A DNA stretch of 45,598 bases from contig JADGRH010000001.1 in the NCBI GenBank assembly GCA_017881075.1, positions 123,639 through 169,236 of the forward strand, read 5' to 3'. The translations under genes and the position numbers were made by a program. This document shows positions 7,441 through 14,912 of the stretch, piece by piece; the first letter of the stretch is position 1; the number at the start of each line of letters is the position of its first letter. A model generated the notes under the pieces. The model ran no database searches, had not been told where the DNA came from, and worked only from the letters and a program-made list of their open reading frames with translations. Source of the DNA: Minisyncoccota bacterium. GTDB lineage: Bacteria; Patescibacteriota; Minisyncoccia; Phycocordibacterales; CAJBRS01.

Positions 7441-9492
7441 CTACTCCACAAAGCGATAATCCAAAGTTCTCTTTTCCAGATCAGCGCCGGCGATTTTGAT
7501 TTTTACTTTGTCGCCAAGAGTATATTTCTTTTTGGTTTTTTGACCAACGATGGCATAATTTTTCTGGTCGAAAATGTAATAATCGTCAATTAAATCTCGC
7601 AGACGAACCATTCCTTCCGATCTTGTTGAAACTTCTTCCACATAGATACCCCAGTCGGTGACACCGGAGATAATGCCGTCGTAAATTTCTCCAATGTGCT
7701 CGCTCATGTATTCCACCTGTTTGTATTTAATAGATGAACGCTCGGCATCAGCGGCAGCAATTTCCCGACGCGTGGATTCGTCGGAGACTTTGTAGTAATA
7801 AGCCATTTGTTCAGGTGTGATATTTTTGCCCTGCAGCACATCATTCAGAATTCTGTGAACTAGAAGATCCGGATAACGGCGAATAGGGGAGGTAAAGTGA
7901 GTGTAATAATCGAAAGCCAAACCGAAGTGACCGATATTTTTAGTGGAATAAACTGCTTTGGCCATGGAGCGAATAGTGGCGGTTTTAATGAGCGATTCTT
8001 CCGCTTTTCCTTCTACTTGATTGAGTAGGGCCTGAATATCTTTTGGTGAGATATTTTTGTCAGAGATAGGTAATTCGTAGCCGAGCGCTTTTAGGAAAAT
8101 GGAGAGCTCGGCTATTTTTTCTTTGTCGGGAAGGTCGTGGATACGATAAATGCCGATATCTTTATTTTGATAATGGATCTTGGCTGATTTGTGAATGAAT
8201 TCGGCGACCTCCTTGTTGGCTAGGAGCATGAATTCTTCTACCAGTTTGTGTGTATCGAGTCGATCTTTTTTGATTACTTCAATTGGTTTTCCTTTTTCGT
8301 CGAGCACGAACTTTACTTCCGTTGTTTCAAAGTCAATCGCTCCGGATCCGATTTTCTTTTTTTTGAGGATTAAAGCGAGTTCATTTAAAGTATTCACTTC
8401 TTCGAAGTATTCTAATTGTACGTTCGTTCGGCCCTGCGCAAAAAACTTTTCGTCCGCTTTGGCGGAGTCAAGTTTTTTGTCTGCGGGCACTCTGCCACCC
8501 TTCAACCTGGCGCTATCTAGGACTCCCTGCGCTTCTTCATAACTGAAACGTTTGTCGGAGTGAATGACAGTTCTTCCAAACCAACGACTCTTTATTTCAG
8601 CCTTTTTAGTTATTTCAAAAACAGCGGAAAACGTTAGCTTGTCTTCGTTTGGGTTTAGACTGCATATGTCATTGGAAAGTACGTGGGGGAGCATGGGAAT
8701 AGTGCGATCCACAAGGTAGACGGAGAATCCGCGTTTCCTGGACTCTTTATCAAGGGCGCTACCAGGTCGGACATAATAAGAAACGTCGGCAATATGAATG
8801 CCGACTTCGAAATTGCCGTTTGGGAGTTTTTGAAAGGAAAGGGCATCGTCAAAATCCTTGGCGTCGACTGGGTCGATAGTGCAGGTGAAAACGTTTCGGA
8901 AATCACGCCGGCTTTGAATTTCCGCCGGCGTGATTTCCTTCTGATTCTTTTCAATATTCTCCGCTTCGCGAACCACCTCATCCGGAAAATCCGTATCAAA
9001 TCCTCTCTCGAGCACGATGGACTGCATCTCCACATCGTGCTCACCCTTTTTACCGATCACCTTCAAGACCTTACCCTCCGGACTCTTCTTTGAATCCTTC
9101 CAGGAAACAATAGTGGCCAAAACTTTTTCACCCACCTTGCCGCCAGCCGCTTTCTCCGCTGGAATAAAAATATCAATGTACATTTTGCGGTCATCAGCAT
9201 TCAGAAAAAAGTTTTGGCCAACTGCTTCAAGCGCGCCAACAAATTCTGTTTTGGTGCGCTTTTCGATCTTCAAGATCTCGCCCTGCAGCCGCCGTCCTTT
9301 TGATTTCGGGTGAACGGCCGCTTCCACCTCGTCCCCATTTAGAGCTGTATTCAGGAAGTTATTCTGGATCTCTAGATCATCTTCCTTAGGCTGTAGAACA
9401 TTTTTAATATACCCAACGCCCTTGGAATTAATACTAATGACTCCGCGAATTATCGATTTTGTCTGCTCGCTATGAAGTTTCTTCTTTGACAT
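7441..9492 (-). CDS. rnr: Ribonuclease R (RNB-family 3'-5' exoribonuclease)
   Basis: A processive exoribonuclease that degrades structured RNA. From the ATG at 9490-9492 (MSKKKLHSEQTKSIIRG) it has 683 residues. N-terminal cold-shock-type domains come first, then the RNB core with DPVDAKDFDDALSF, whose aspartates bind catalytic metals, followed by HIADVSYYV and DRTIPMLPHVLSND. HFTSPIRRYPDLLVHRIL is the conserved C-terminal RNB motif. A C-terminal S1 domain follows (YDGIISGVTDWGIYVE). The frame stays open 34 codons further upstream, but that would run into divergent rpsP and lacks the family's sequence, so 9492 is preferred. Family is certain. Confidence 0.93.
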   Translation of the reverse strand: MSKKKLHSEQTKSIIRGVISINSKGVGYIKNVLQPKEDDLEIQNNFLNTALNGDEVEAAVHPKSKGRRLQGEILKIEKRTKTEFVGALEAVGQNFFLNADDRKMYIDIFIPAEKAAGGKVGEKVLATIVSWKDSKKSPEGKVLKVIGKKGEHDVEMQSIVLERGFDTDFPDEVVREAENIEKNQKEITPAEIQSRRDFRNVFTCTIDPVDAKDFDDALSFQKLPNGNFEVGIHIADVSYYVRPGSALDKESRKRGFSVYLVDRTIPMLPHVLSNDICSLNPNEDKLTFSAVFEITKKAEIKSRWFGRTVIHSDKRFSYEEAQGVLDSARLKGGRVPADKKLDSAKADEKFFAQGRTNVQLEYFEEVNTLNELALILKKKKIGSGAIDFETTEVKFVLDEKGKPIEVIKKDRLDTHKLVEEFMLLANKEVAEFIHKSAKIHYQNKDIGIYRIHDLPDKEKIAELSIFLKALGYELPISDKNISPKDIQALLNQVEGKAEESLIKTATIRSMAKAVYSTKNIGHFGLAFDYYTHFTSPIRRYPDLLVHRILNDVLQGKNITPEQMAYYYKVSDESTRREIAAADAERSSIKYKQVEYMSEHIGEIYDGIISGVTDWGIYVEEVSTRSEGMVRLRDLIDDYYIFDQKNYAIVGQKTKKKYTLGDKVKIKIAGADLEKRTLDYRFVE

Positions 9493-9513
9493 TTTGTAAG
9501 ATGATGATACCAT
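9486..9513 (+). promoter_or_regulatory. Predicted rpsP promoter overlapping the rnr start
   Basis: TTGACA (9486-9491), 16-bp spacer, TACCAT (9508-9513), then ATG at 9522. The -35 box overlaps the divergent rnr start codon, since only 29 bases separate the genes. The predicted transcript has almost no leader. Confidence 0.4.
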
Positions 9514-9521
9514 ATCCCCAC

Positions 9522-9893
9522 ATGTTAAAAATTCGCTTACAACGAACGGGTAGAAAACACGAGCCGGCATTTCGGCTTGTTTTGACCGACTCAAAGAACA
9601 GTACTAAGAGTGGTAAAAGCCTGGAAGTACTCGGCTCTCATGATTTTCGGAAAGAAAATACAACCATACAAGCTGACAGAGTAAAATATTGGATGTCCAA
9701 AGGAGCTAAGCCAACCGATACCGTTCACAACCTACTCCTCAGCCAAAAAATTATTGAGGGCAAGAAAATAAACGTCCTACCAAAAAAGACTCCTCCTAAG
9801 AAGGAAGAGCCCGCACCAGTTGCCGAAACACCTGTTGCCGAAGCGGCAACACCTGAACCAGCCCCAGAGTCAGAACCGGCTCCGGAAGTCTAA
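9522..9893 (+). CDS. rpsP: 30S ribosomal protein S16
   Basis: A 123-aa small-subunit protein, recognisable from MLKIRLQRTGRKHEPAFRLV at the N-terminus and LEVLGSHDF, RVKYWMSKGAKPTDTV further on. Residues 1 to about 85 are the S16 core. The rest is a low-complexity Pro/Glu/Ala tail (from about residue 88) that most S16 proteins lack or have shorter. The ATG at 9522 gives the canonical start, although the frame is open upstream through the rnr start. It begins the rpsP, KH protein, trmD group, an arrangement common in bacteria. Confidence 0.95.
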   Translation: MLKIRLQRTGRKHEPAFRLVLTDSKNSTKSGKSLEVLGSHDFRKENTTIQADRVKYWMSKGAKPTDTVHNLLLSQKIIEGKKINVLPKKTPPKKEEPAPVAETPVAEAATPEPAPESEPAPEV

Positions 9894-9993
9894 TATTTGA
9901 CGTCAAAACTCTAAACTAATATACTTGCTTCATCCGTGCGATTCGCACTGGTCGAATTTCGTAGAGTTTTAAAAATACATATATACCAAAATA

Positions 9994-10326
9994 ATGAACG
10001 ATCAAGACACACAATTTCTGGACTTCGTTATTAAATCTTTGGTGGACAATCAGGGCGCTGTAAAGATCACCCGAACGGTTGATGAAATGGGCGTACTGAT
10101 GACACTAACTGTTGATCCCGTCGATATGGGCAAGGTTATTGGCAGACAAGGAAATACCGCCAAGGCCATCCGCACCCTTTTACGAGTGGTCGGGATGAAG
10201 AATAACGCTCGGGTCAACCTAAAGATTGAAGAGCCTGAGGGAAGTACGAGACCGGAAGGAGGAATGAGAAAAGAACAAAACGCCACAAAGACGGTTGACG
10301 AAGTGATGGACGATCTTAAGATTTAG
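9994..10326 (+). CDS. khpA: KH-domain RNA-binding protein (KhpA-like)
   Basis: A 110-aa protein with the conserved N-terminal DFVIKSLVDNQGAV and a KH signature GKVIGRQGNTAKAIRTLLR (residues 46-64), whose GxxG is GRQG. Homologues sit between rpsP and trmD, act with KhpB, and bind many small RNAs and mRNAs. The C-terminal 30 residues are charged and longer than in typical 75-80-aa KhpA. The stop codon TAG overlaps the GTG of trmD, indicating coupling. The 100-bp gap from rpsP holds a small GTGCG-ATT-CGCAC hairpin (9936-9948). Confidence 0.9.
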   Translation: MNDQDTQFLDFVIKSLVDNQGAVKITRTVDEMGVLMTLTVDPVDMGKVIGRQGNTAKAIRTLLRVVGMKNNARVNLKIEEPEGSTRPEGGMRKEQNATKTVDEVMDDLKI

Positions 10327-10991
10327 TGGTTTTTCACATCATTACCTTATTTCCCGGAGTTTTTGATTCATACATCAATGAGTCCATCTTAAAACGTGCT
10401 CAAAAGAACAAAAAGTTAAAATTTAAATTCTATAATCCCCGCGATTACGTGAAGGTGGTTGGAGCCCAGAAAGGGAAAGAGAAACCCTATCTGCGAGTGG
10501 ATAATAAACCTTACGGAGGAGGACCGGGAATGGTGATGCAGGCCTTGCCGGTGATAAAGGCAATTGAGGCTGCAATCAAGCATTCAAATAAAAAAAGAAA
10601 GATTATCTTTCTTTCTCCAAATGGCAAACAATTCAATACCTCTTATGCTAAAACCGTAGTCAAAAAATATTCCGACATTATTATCATTTGTGGTCATTAC
10701 GAAGGAGTGGATGCTCGGGTAAAGAAGATTTTCAAAGCTGAAGAAGTTTCCATTGGTCCCTACACCCTAACCGGCGGGGAATTGCCCGCCATGATCATGA
10801 TCGACTCAATGGCTCGCCAGATCGAAGGAGTCCTCGGTAACTTCGACTCCCTGGAAGAATCCCGCGCCGCGAGCTCGGATACCTACACCCGTCCGGCTGT
10901 TCTGAAATACAAAGGCAAAAACTACAAGGTGCCCAAAGTTCTTCTTTCAGGAAATCACCGAGATATAGAGGAATGGCGGAGGAAGAAATAG
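10326..10991 (+). CDS. trmD: tRNA (guanine37-N1)-methyltransferase
   Basis: TrmD methylates G37 next to the anticodon and prevents frameshifting. The 221-aa protein starts with FHIITLFPGVFDSYINESI, carries NKPYGGGPGMVM (about residues 60-71) and the trefoil-knot SAM site with ICGHYEGVDARV and SIGPYTLTGGELPAM. The C-terminus HRDIEEWR is conserved. The start is GTG at 10326, overlapping the khpA stop. It closes the rpsP group; a toxin-antitoxin promoter begins 2 bases after its stop. Confidence 0.96.
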   Translation: MVFHIITLFPGVFDSYINESILKRAQKNKKLKFKFYNPRDYVKVVGAQKGKEKPYLRVDNKPYGGGPGMVMQALPVIKAIEAAIKHSNKKRKIIFLSPNGKQFNTSYAKTVVKKYSDIIIICGHYEGVDARVKKIFKAEEVSIGPYTLTGGELPAMIMIDSMARQIEGVLGNFDSLEESRAASSDTYTRPAVLKYKGKNYKVPKVLLSGNHRDIEEWRRKK

Positions 10992-10992
10992 C

Positions 10993-11036
10993 TTGACATT
11001 ATTTCTACATACTATAATATAGTACTATTATATAGT
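10993..11036 (+). promoter_or_regulatory. Toxin-antitoxin promoter with two tandem 13-bp palindromic operators
   Basis: TTGACA (10993-10998) is followed by ACTATA-A-TATAGT (11011-11023) and directly by ACTAT-TAT-ATAGT (11024-11036), two abutting palindromes. The first contains a TATAAT (spacer 14) and its end gives an alternative TATAGT (spacer 19). Paired palindromes over the -10 are the usual arrangement for autorepression by a ribbon-helix-helix antitoxin. Confidence 0.65.
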
Positions 11037-11050
11037 AAATAATTATATTT

Positions 11051-11269
11051 ATGACCACCATATCAATTCCACTCAACAATGAGCTAAACGAATATGTCGA
11101 CGAACAAGTCCGGCTAGGAAAGGCCTCAAGCAAGGCCGAGCTCATTCGTCGAGCCATCGTCAAGTTCAAGGAAGACGATTTCATCCACACCATTTTAAAA
11201 GCTAAGCAGGAGATCAAGGAGGGGAAGGCTCTTGAAGGCAATTTAGATGATTTAGCAAAGGGTTTTTAA
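11051..11269 (+). CDS. Ribbon-helix-helix antitoxin (ParD/CopG-like)
   Basis: A 72-aa protein starting TTISIPLNNELNEYVDEQV, the beta-strand and first helix of a ribbon-helix-helix DNA-binding domain, followed by KASSKAELIRRAIVKFKE as the second helix. The C-terminal 25 acidic residues would wrap the partner toxin. It starts 14 bases after two tandem palindromes that are probably its own operator. The toxin gene starts 12 bases downstream. The pair is inserted between trmD and rpoB, so it is likely an acquired module. Confidence 0.85.
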   Translation: MTTISIPLNNELNEYVDEQVRLGKASSKAELIRRAIVKFKEDDFIHTILKAKQEIKEGKALEGNLDDLAKGF

Positions 11270-11281
11270 TATTCAAATTTC

Positions 11282-11542
11282 GTGATAAATATTCGCTATG
11301 CTCCGACATTTGTTCGGATGTATAAAAAAATAGACGATAACCTTCAACATGAAGTAAAAGAGAAGATTGAGCTATTTAAAGATAAGAAAAACCACGAATC
11401 TCTAAAGGTTCATAAACTGAAAATACCCGAAAATACGTACTCTTTTCGAGTGAACTATAAGATTAGAGTTGTTTTTGAATATGAGGATAAGGAAAACACA
11501 GTAAACTTATTGTATATAGGAGGCCATGATGAGGTGTATTAG
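11282..11542 (+). CDS. RelE/ParE-superfamily toxin
   Basis: An 86-aa basic protein from a GTG at 11282 (the frame has no nearer ATG). The pattern is IRYAPTFVRMYKKI, then KEKIELFKD, LKVHKLKIPENTYSFRVNYKIRVVFEY, then VNLLYIGGHDEVY, typical of RelE/YafQ/ParE folds, with the conserved SFRVNYKIRV strand and terminal His-Asp-x-Val-Tyr. Most such proteins cut mRNA on the ribosome; some poison gyrase, and sequence alone does not decide here. It follows the RHH antitoxin by 12 bases in the usual antitoxin-first order. Confidence 0.85.
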   Translation: MINIRYAPTFVRMYKKIDDNLQHEVKEKIELFKDKKNHESLKVHKLKIPENTYSFRVNYKIRVVFEYEDKENTVNLLYIGGHDEVY

Positions 11543-11547
11543 ACTGC

Positions 11548-11577
11548 TTGACAGTGGAAAGCCCCCTCTGCTATACT
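11548..11577 (+). promoter_or_regulatory. Predicted rpoBC promoter
   Basis: TTGACA (11548-11553), an 18-bp spacer and TATACT (11572-11577), just after the toxin gene stop. Transcription from about 11584 would give rpoB a leader of about 140 nt. Confidence 0.65.
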
Positions 11578-11583
11578 CTCCTT

Positions 11584-11727
11584 ACTGATTGAGTTACGGG
11601 GGATTCTAAGAAGTTACAATTTAACACTTACAAAAAGTGCCAAGGAGAGAAAGGCACTCGGTAATTCTCGCACTGCGAGAAGATTTTTGTTTCTATATTA
11701 AATTTTTTAATTAAAAATCAACCCCCA
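11584..11727 (+). promoter_or_regulatory. rpoB leader with two hairpins, possible attenuator
   Basis: AGTGCC (11636-11641) pairs with GGCACT (11653-11658). TTCTCGC (11665-11671) pairs with GCGAGAA (11675-11681) and is followed by GATTTTTG, a weak intrinsic-terminator shape. Many bacteria control rpoBC by attenuation after rplJL, which are absent here. Regulatory function is inferred. Confidence 0.4.
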
Positions 11728-14700
11728 ATGATCAAAGAGAAAAAATATTTTAATAAGTTTAAGAAGCCTCTCATTGACCTTCCTAATTTAGTAGACGCCC
11801 AAACTTTCTCCTTTAATTGGCTACTTGAAACGGGTATGAAGGAAATCTTTGCCGAGTTTTCTTCAATCAAAGATTATTCCGAAAAGAAATTTGAACTTGA
11901 TTTTACCGGTTTTGAATTAAGCGAGCCGAAATACGACGAATTTTATGCTAAAGAGAATCGCATCTCTTATGAGGCACCACTAAAGGTGACAGTGCGATTA
12001 AAGAATAAGGTACTCGGCAGTGATAAAGAGCAAGAGATCTTTATGGCTGATTTTCCGATCATGACCAATCATGGCACTTTCATTATCAATGGTATTGAAA
12101 GAGTCATCGTTCCCCAATTAGCCCGATCATTTGGGGTATTTTTTACTTCACAGGAATTGAAAGGACGAGTATTCTTTGGTGCCAAGATCATTCCTTCTCG
12201 TGGGGCCTGGGTAGAAATTGAAAGCGATCCTGACGGCGCCATTTATGTTCGTATTGACCGTAAGAGAAAGTTTCCGGTTACTTCACTCCTCCGAGTTTTC
12301 GGTGCCATCGATGACACATCCATCAAGGCACTATTTAAAAATAACCAATTTGCCACTCCTTTAATTGAAACAAGTTTGGTTAAGGATCACGCCAAGACCC
12401 AGGAAGATTCTTTCATTGAAATTCACAAGCGATTGCGCGACGGCGATCTTGCCACTGTTGAGAACGCCAAGGAGTTCATTAAATCTATTTTTGGTGCTGA
12501 GCGATACGATCTTTCAAAAGTGGGCCGCTTCCGCTTTAACAAACGTTTTGATAAGAGTATGACTGAAAAAGATCTGGAGAAAAGAGTGGTAACTCTGGAG
12601 GATATTGTCACCATTATTTCTCACATCATTGATTTGAATAATAATATTTCCGCCACTGCCGATGATATTGACCACCTGGGTTCTCGACGAGTCAGATATG
12701 TCGGAGAATTGCTTCAGCAGAAAATTCGAGTGGGTATGTCGCAGATCAAACGAAACATTCAGAACAGAATGTCTACCATTGATACCGATGCCGCCATGCC
12801 TGTTCAATTCATCTCCCCGCGCCCCCTTCAAGCTCGTATCAAGGAATTTTTCACTACCAACCAGCTCTCCCAATTCATGCAGCAGGAAAATGTTTTGAAT
12901 GAGCTGGAACATTTGCGCACAATTTCTGCTCTTGGCCCGGGAGGTTTAACTCGCGAACGAGCCGGATTTGAAGTTCGTGACGTTCATCCTTCTCACTACG
13001 GCCGTATCTGTCCTATCCACACCCCAGAAGGTCCGAATATCGGATTGGTCCTTCACCTTTCCGTCTACGCCAAGATCAACGATTTCGGCATGATCGAAAC
13101 TCCTTATATGAAAGTAAAAGACGGAAAGATCACTAACGAGATCAAATATCTAAATGCTCTGGAAGAAGAGGGTTCAGTCATCACCCATGCTGTTACTCCT
13201 TACGACAAAGATGGCCATTTAACCAATGAGATGGTAGAAGTTCGAATGAAAGGCAAGCCGGGTGAAGTTCACCGAAATGAGGTCAATTATATGGATGTGG
13301 CTTCAAATCAAGCCTTCTCCATTGCCACCAGCATGATCCCATTCCTCAATCACGACGATGCCAACCGAGCACTGATGGGTTCAAACATGCAGAAACAAGC
13401 CACTCCCTGCATCGTGCCGGAAGCACCGATCGTTGCCACCGGTATCGAAGAGAGAGCGGCCAAAGATACAGGGCGTATCATCATGGCGCCGGAAGATGGT
13501 CACATCAAGGCAGTGGATGCGGAAAAGATCGTTTTCAAGAACAACAAAGGCAAAGAAAAAATCTTTCCTCTGGTGCGCTTTTCCCGAACCAATCAATTCA
13601 CTGCTTTTCATCAGCGACCAATTGTTTCTTTGGATCAGAAAGTAAAAAAAGGTCAGGTGTTGGCTGATACCTCCACTACCGCAAACGGTCAGATCGCTCT
13701 CGGCCAGAATATTCTAGTGGCCTTTATGTCATGGTCTGGTGCCAACTACGAAGACGCCATCATCATTTCCGAAAGATTGGTCAAAGAGTCAAAATTTGCC
13801 AGCATTCATATTGAAGAATTTATTGTCAGCGTTCGCGACACCAAGCTCGGACCGGAGATTACTACTCATGACATTCCAAACGTTGGTGAGGCTCGACTGC
13901 GTAATCTTGATGAAGATGGGATTATTCGCATCGGCGCGGAAGTGCGACCGGGCGACATCATTGTAGGCAAGATCACTCCAAAAGGGGAGACGCAACTGAC
14001 TCCGGAAGAAAGATTGTTGCGATCCATTTTCGGAGAGAAGTCTCGTGATGTTAAAGATACATCAAAACGAATTGAGAACGGCAAACGTGGACGAGTTATT
14101 AATGTCAAAGTTTTTTCTCGTGAGCGAGGCGATAAACTTGAGTCCGGCGTTATCAAGAAAATTCACATTGAAGTGGCCCAGCTTCGCAGTGTCTCCGTCG
14201 GAGATAAACTGGCTGGTCGCCACGGAAACAAGGGAGTTATTTCCAGAATCCTACCGGAAGAAGACATGCCTTACATGGCGAACGGCACGCCGGTTGACAT
14301 CATCCTTACCCCGCTCGGTGTGCCGAGCCGAATGAACCTCGGACAAATCCTTGAGCTTCATCTTGGAATGGCCGCCAACACTTTAAATTATCAGGCCATT
14401 GTTCCGGCTTTCGGTGGGGCCACTGACGTTGAAATAAAAGAGGAATTGGTAAAGGCTGGATTCCAAAGTAATGGAAAGATGCAACTTTATGATGGCCGCA
14501 CTGGCGAAGGATTTCATCAGGAAATCGCTGTGGGTTACATGTATATTTTGAAACTTCATCATATGGTAGAAGACAAAATTCACATGCGATCCATCGGTCC
14601 GTACTCTCTCATCACCCAGCAGCCACTCGGCGGTAAGGCTCAAGGTGGAGGACAGCGATTCGGAGAAATGGAAGTTTGGGCATTACTTGGTCATGGAGCG

Positions 14701-14901
14701 TCACACACCTTGCGTGAAGTTCTTACCATCAAATCCGACGACATTATAGGACGAAGTGCCGCATTTGATTCCATTGTTAAAGGCGAAGAGATTAGTCCGC
14801 CTAATGTGCCCGCATCATTTAATGTTTTACTTCACAATTTACGAGGCCTTTCTTTGGATGTCGACCTTGAGAAGAATAGCGATAACGTCGGAGACGAATA
14901 A
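11728..14901 (+). CDS. rpoB: DNA-directed RNA polymerase subunit beta
   Basis: This catalytic RNA polymerase subunit has 1057 aa, shorter than E. coli (1342) because lineage insertions are absent. Family blocks are in order: FPIMTNHGTFIINGIERVIV near residue 110, the rifampicin-pocket region FMQQENVLNELEHLRTISALG (split here by position, about 388-408), RERAGFEVRDVHPSHYGRIC, the GDKLAGRHGNKGV block that includes catalytic-site lysines, and the C-terminal QPLGGKAQGGGQRFGEMEVWAL. In the rifampicin cluster, positions equivalent to E. coli D516 and R529 are Q and T. rpoC follows after 11 bases. No Shine-Dalgarno sequence precedes the ATG. Confidence 0.98.
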   Translation: MIKEKKYFNKFKKPLIDLPNLVDAQTFSFNWLLETGMKEIFAEFSSIKDYSEKKFELDFTGFELSEPKYDEFYAKENRISYEAPLKVTVRLKNKVLGSDKEQEIFMADFPIMTNHGTFIINGIERVIVPQLARSFGVFFTSQELKGRVFFGAKIIPSRGAWVEIESDPDGAIYVRIDRKRKFPVTSLLRVFGAIDDTSIKALFKNNQFATPLIETSLVKDHAKTQEDSFIEIHKRLRDGDLATVENAKEFIKSIFGAERYDLSKVGRFRFNKRFDKSMTEKDLEKRVVTLEDIVTIISHIIDLNNNISATADDIDHLGSRRVRYVGELLQQKIRVGMSQIKRNIQNRMSTIDTDAAMPVQFISPRPLQARIKEFFTTNQLSQFMQQENVLNELEHLRTISALGPGGLTRERAGFEVRDVHPSHYGRICPIHTPEGPNIGLVLHLSVYAKINDFGMIETPYMKVKDGKITNEIKYLNALEEEGSVITHAVTPYDKDGHLTNEMVEVRMKGKPGEVHRNEVNYMDVASNQAFSIATSMIPFLNHDDANRALMGSNMQKQATPCIVPEAPIVATGIEERAAKDTGRIIMAPEDGHIKAVDAEKIVFKNNKGKEKIFPLVRFSRTNQFTAFHQRPIVSLDQKVKKGQVLADTSTTANGQIALGQNILVAFMSWSGANYEDAIIISERLVKESKFASIHIEEFIVSVRDTKLGPEITTHDIPNVGEARLRNLDEDGIIRIGAEVRPGDIIVGKITPKGETQLTPEERLLRSIFGEKSRDVKDTSKRIENGKRGRVINVKVFSRERGDKLESGVIKKIHIEVAQLRSVSVGDKLAGRHGNKGVISRILPEEDMPYMANGTPVDIILTPLGVPSRMNLGQILELHLGMAANTLNYQAIVPAFGGATDVEIKEELVKAGFQSNGKMQLYDGRTGEGFHQEIAVGYMYILKLHHMVEDKIHMRSIGPYSLITQQPLGGKAQGGGQRFGEMEVWALLGHGASHTLREVLTIKSDDIIGRSAAFDSIVKGEEISPPNVPASFNVLLHNLRGLSLDVDLEKNSDNVGDE

Positions 14902-14912
14902 AAATAAATATC

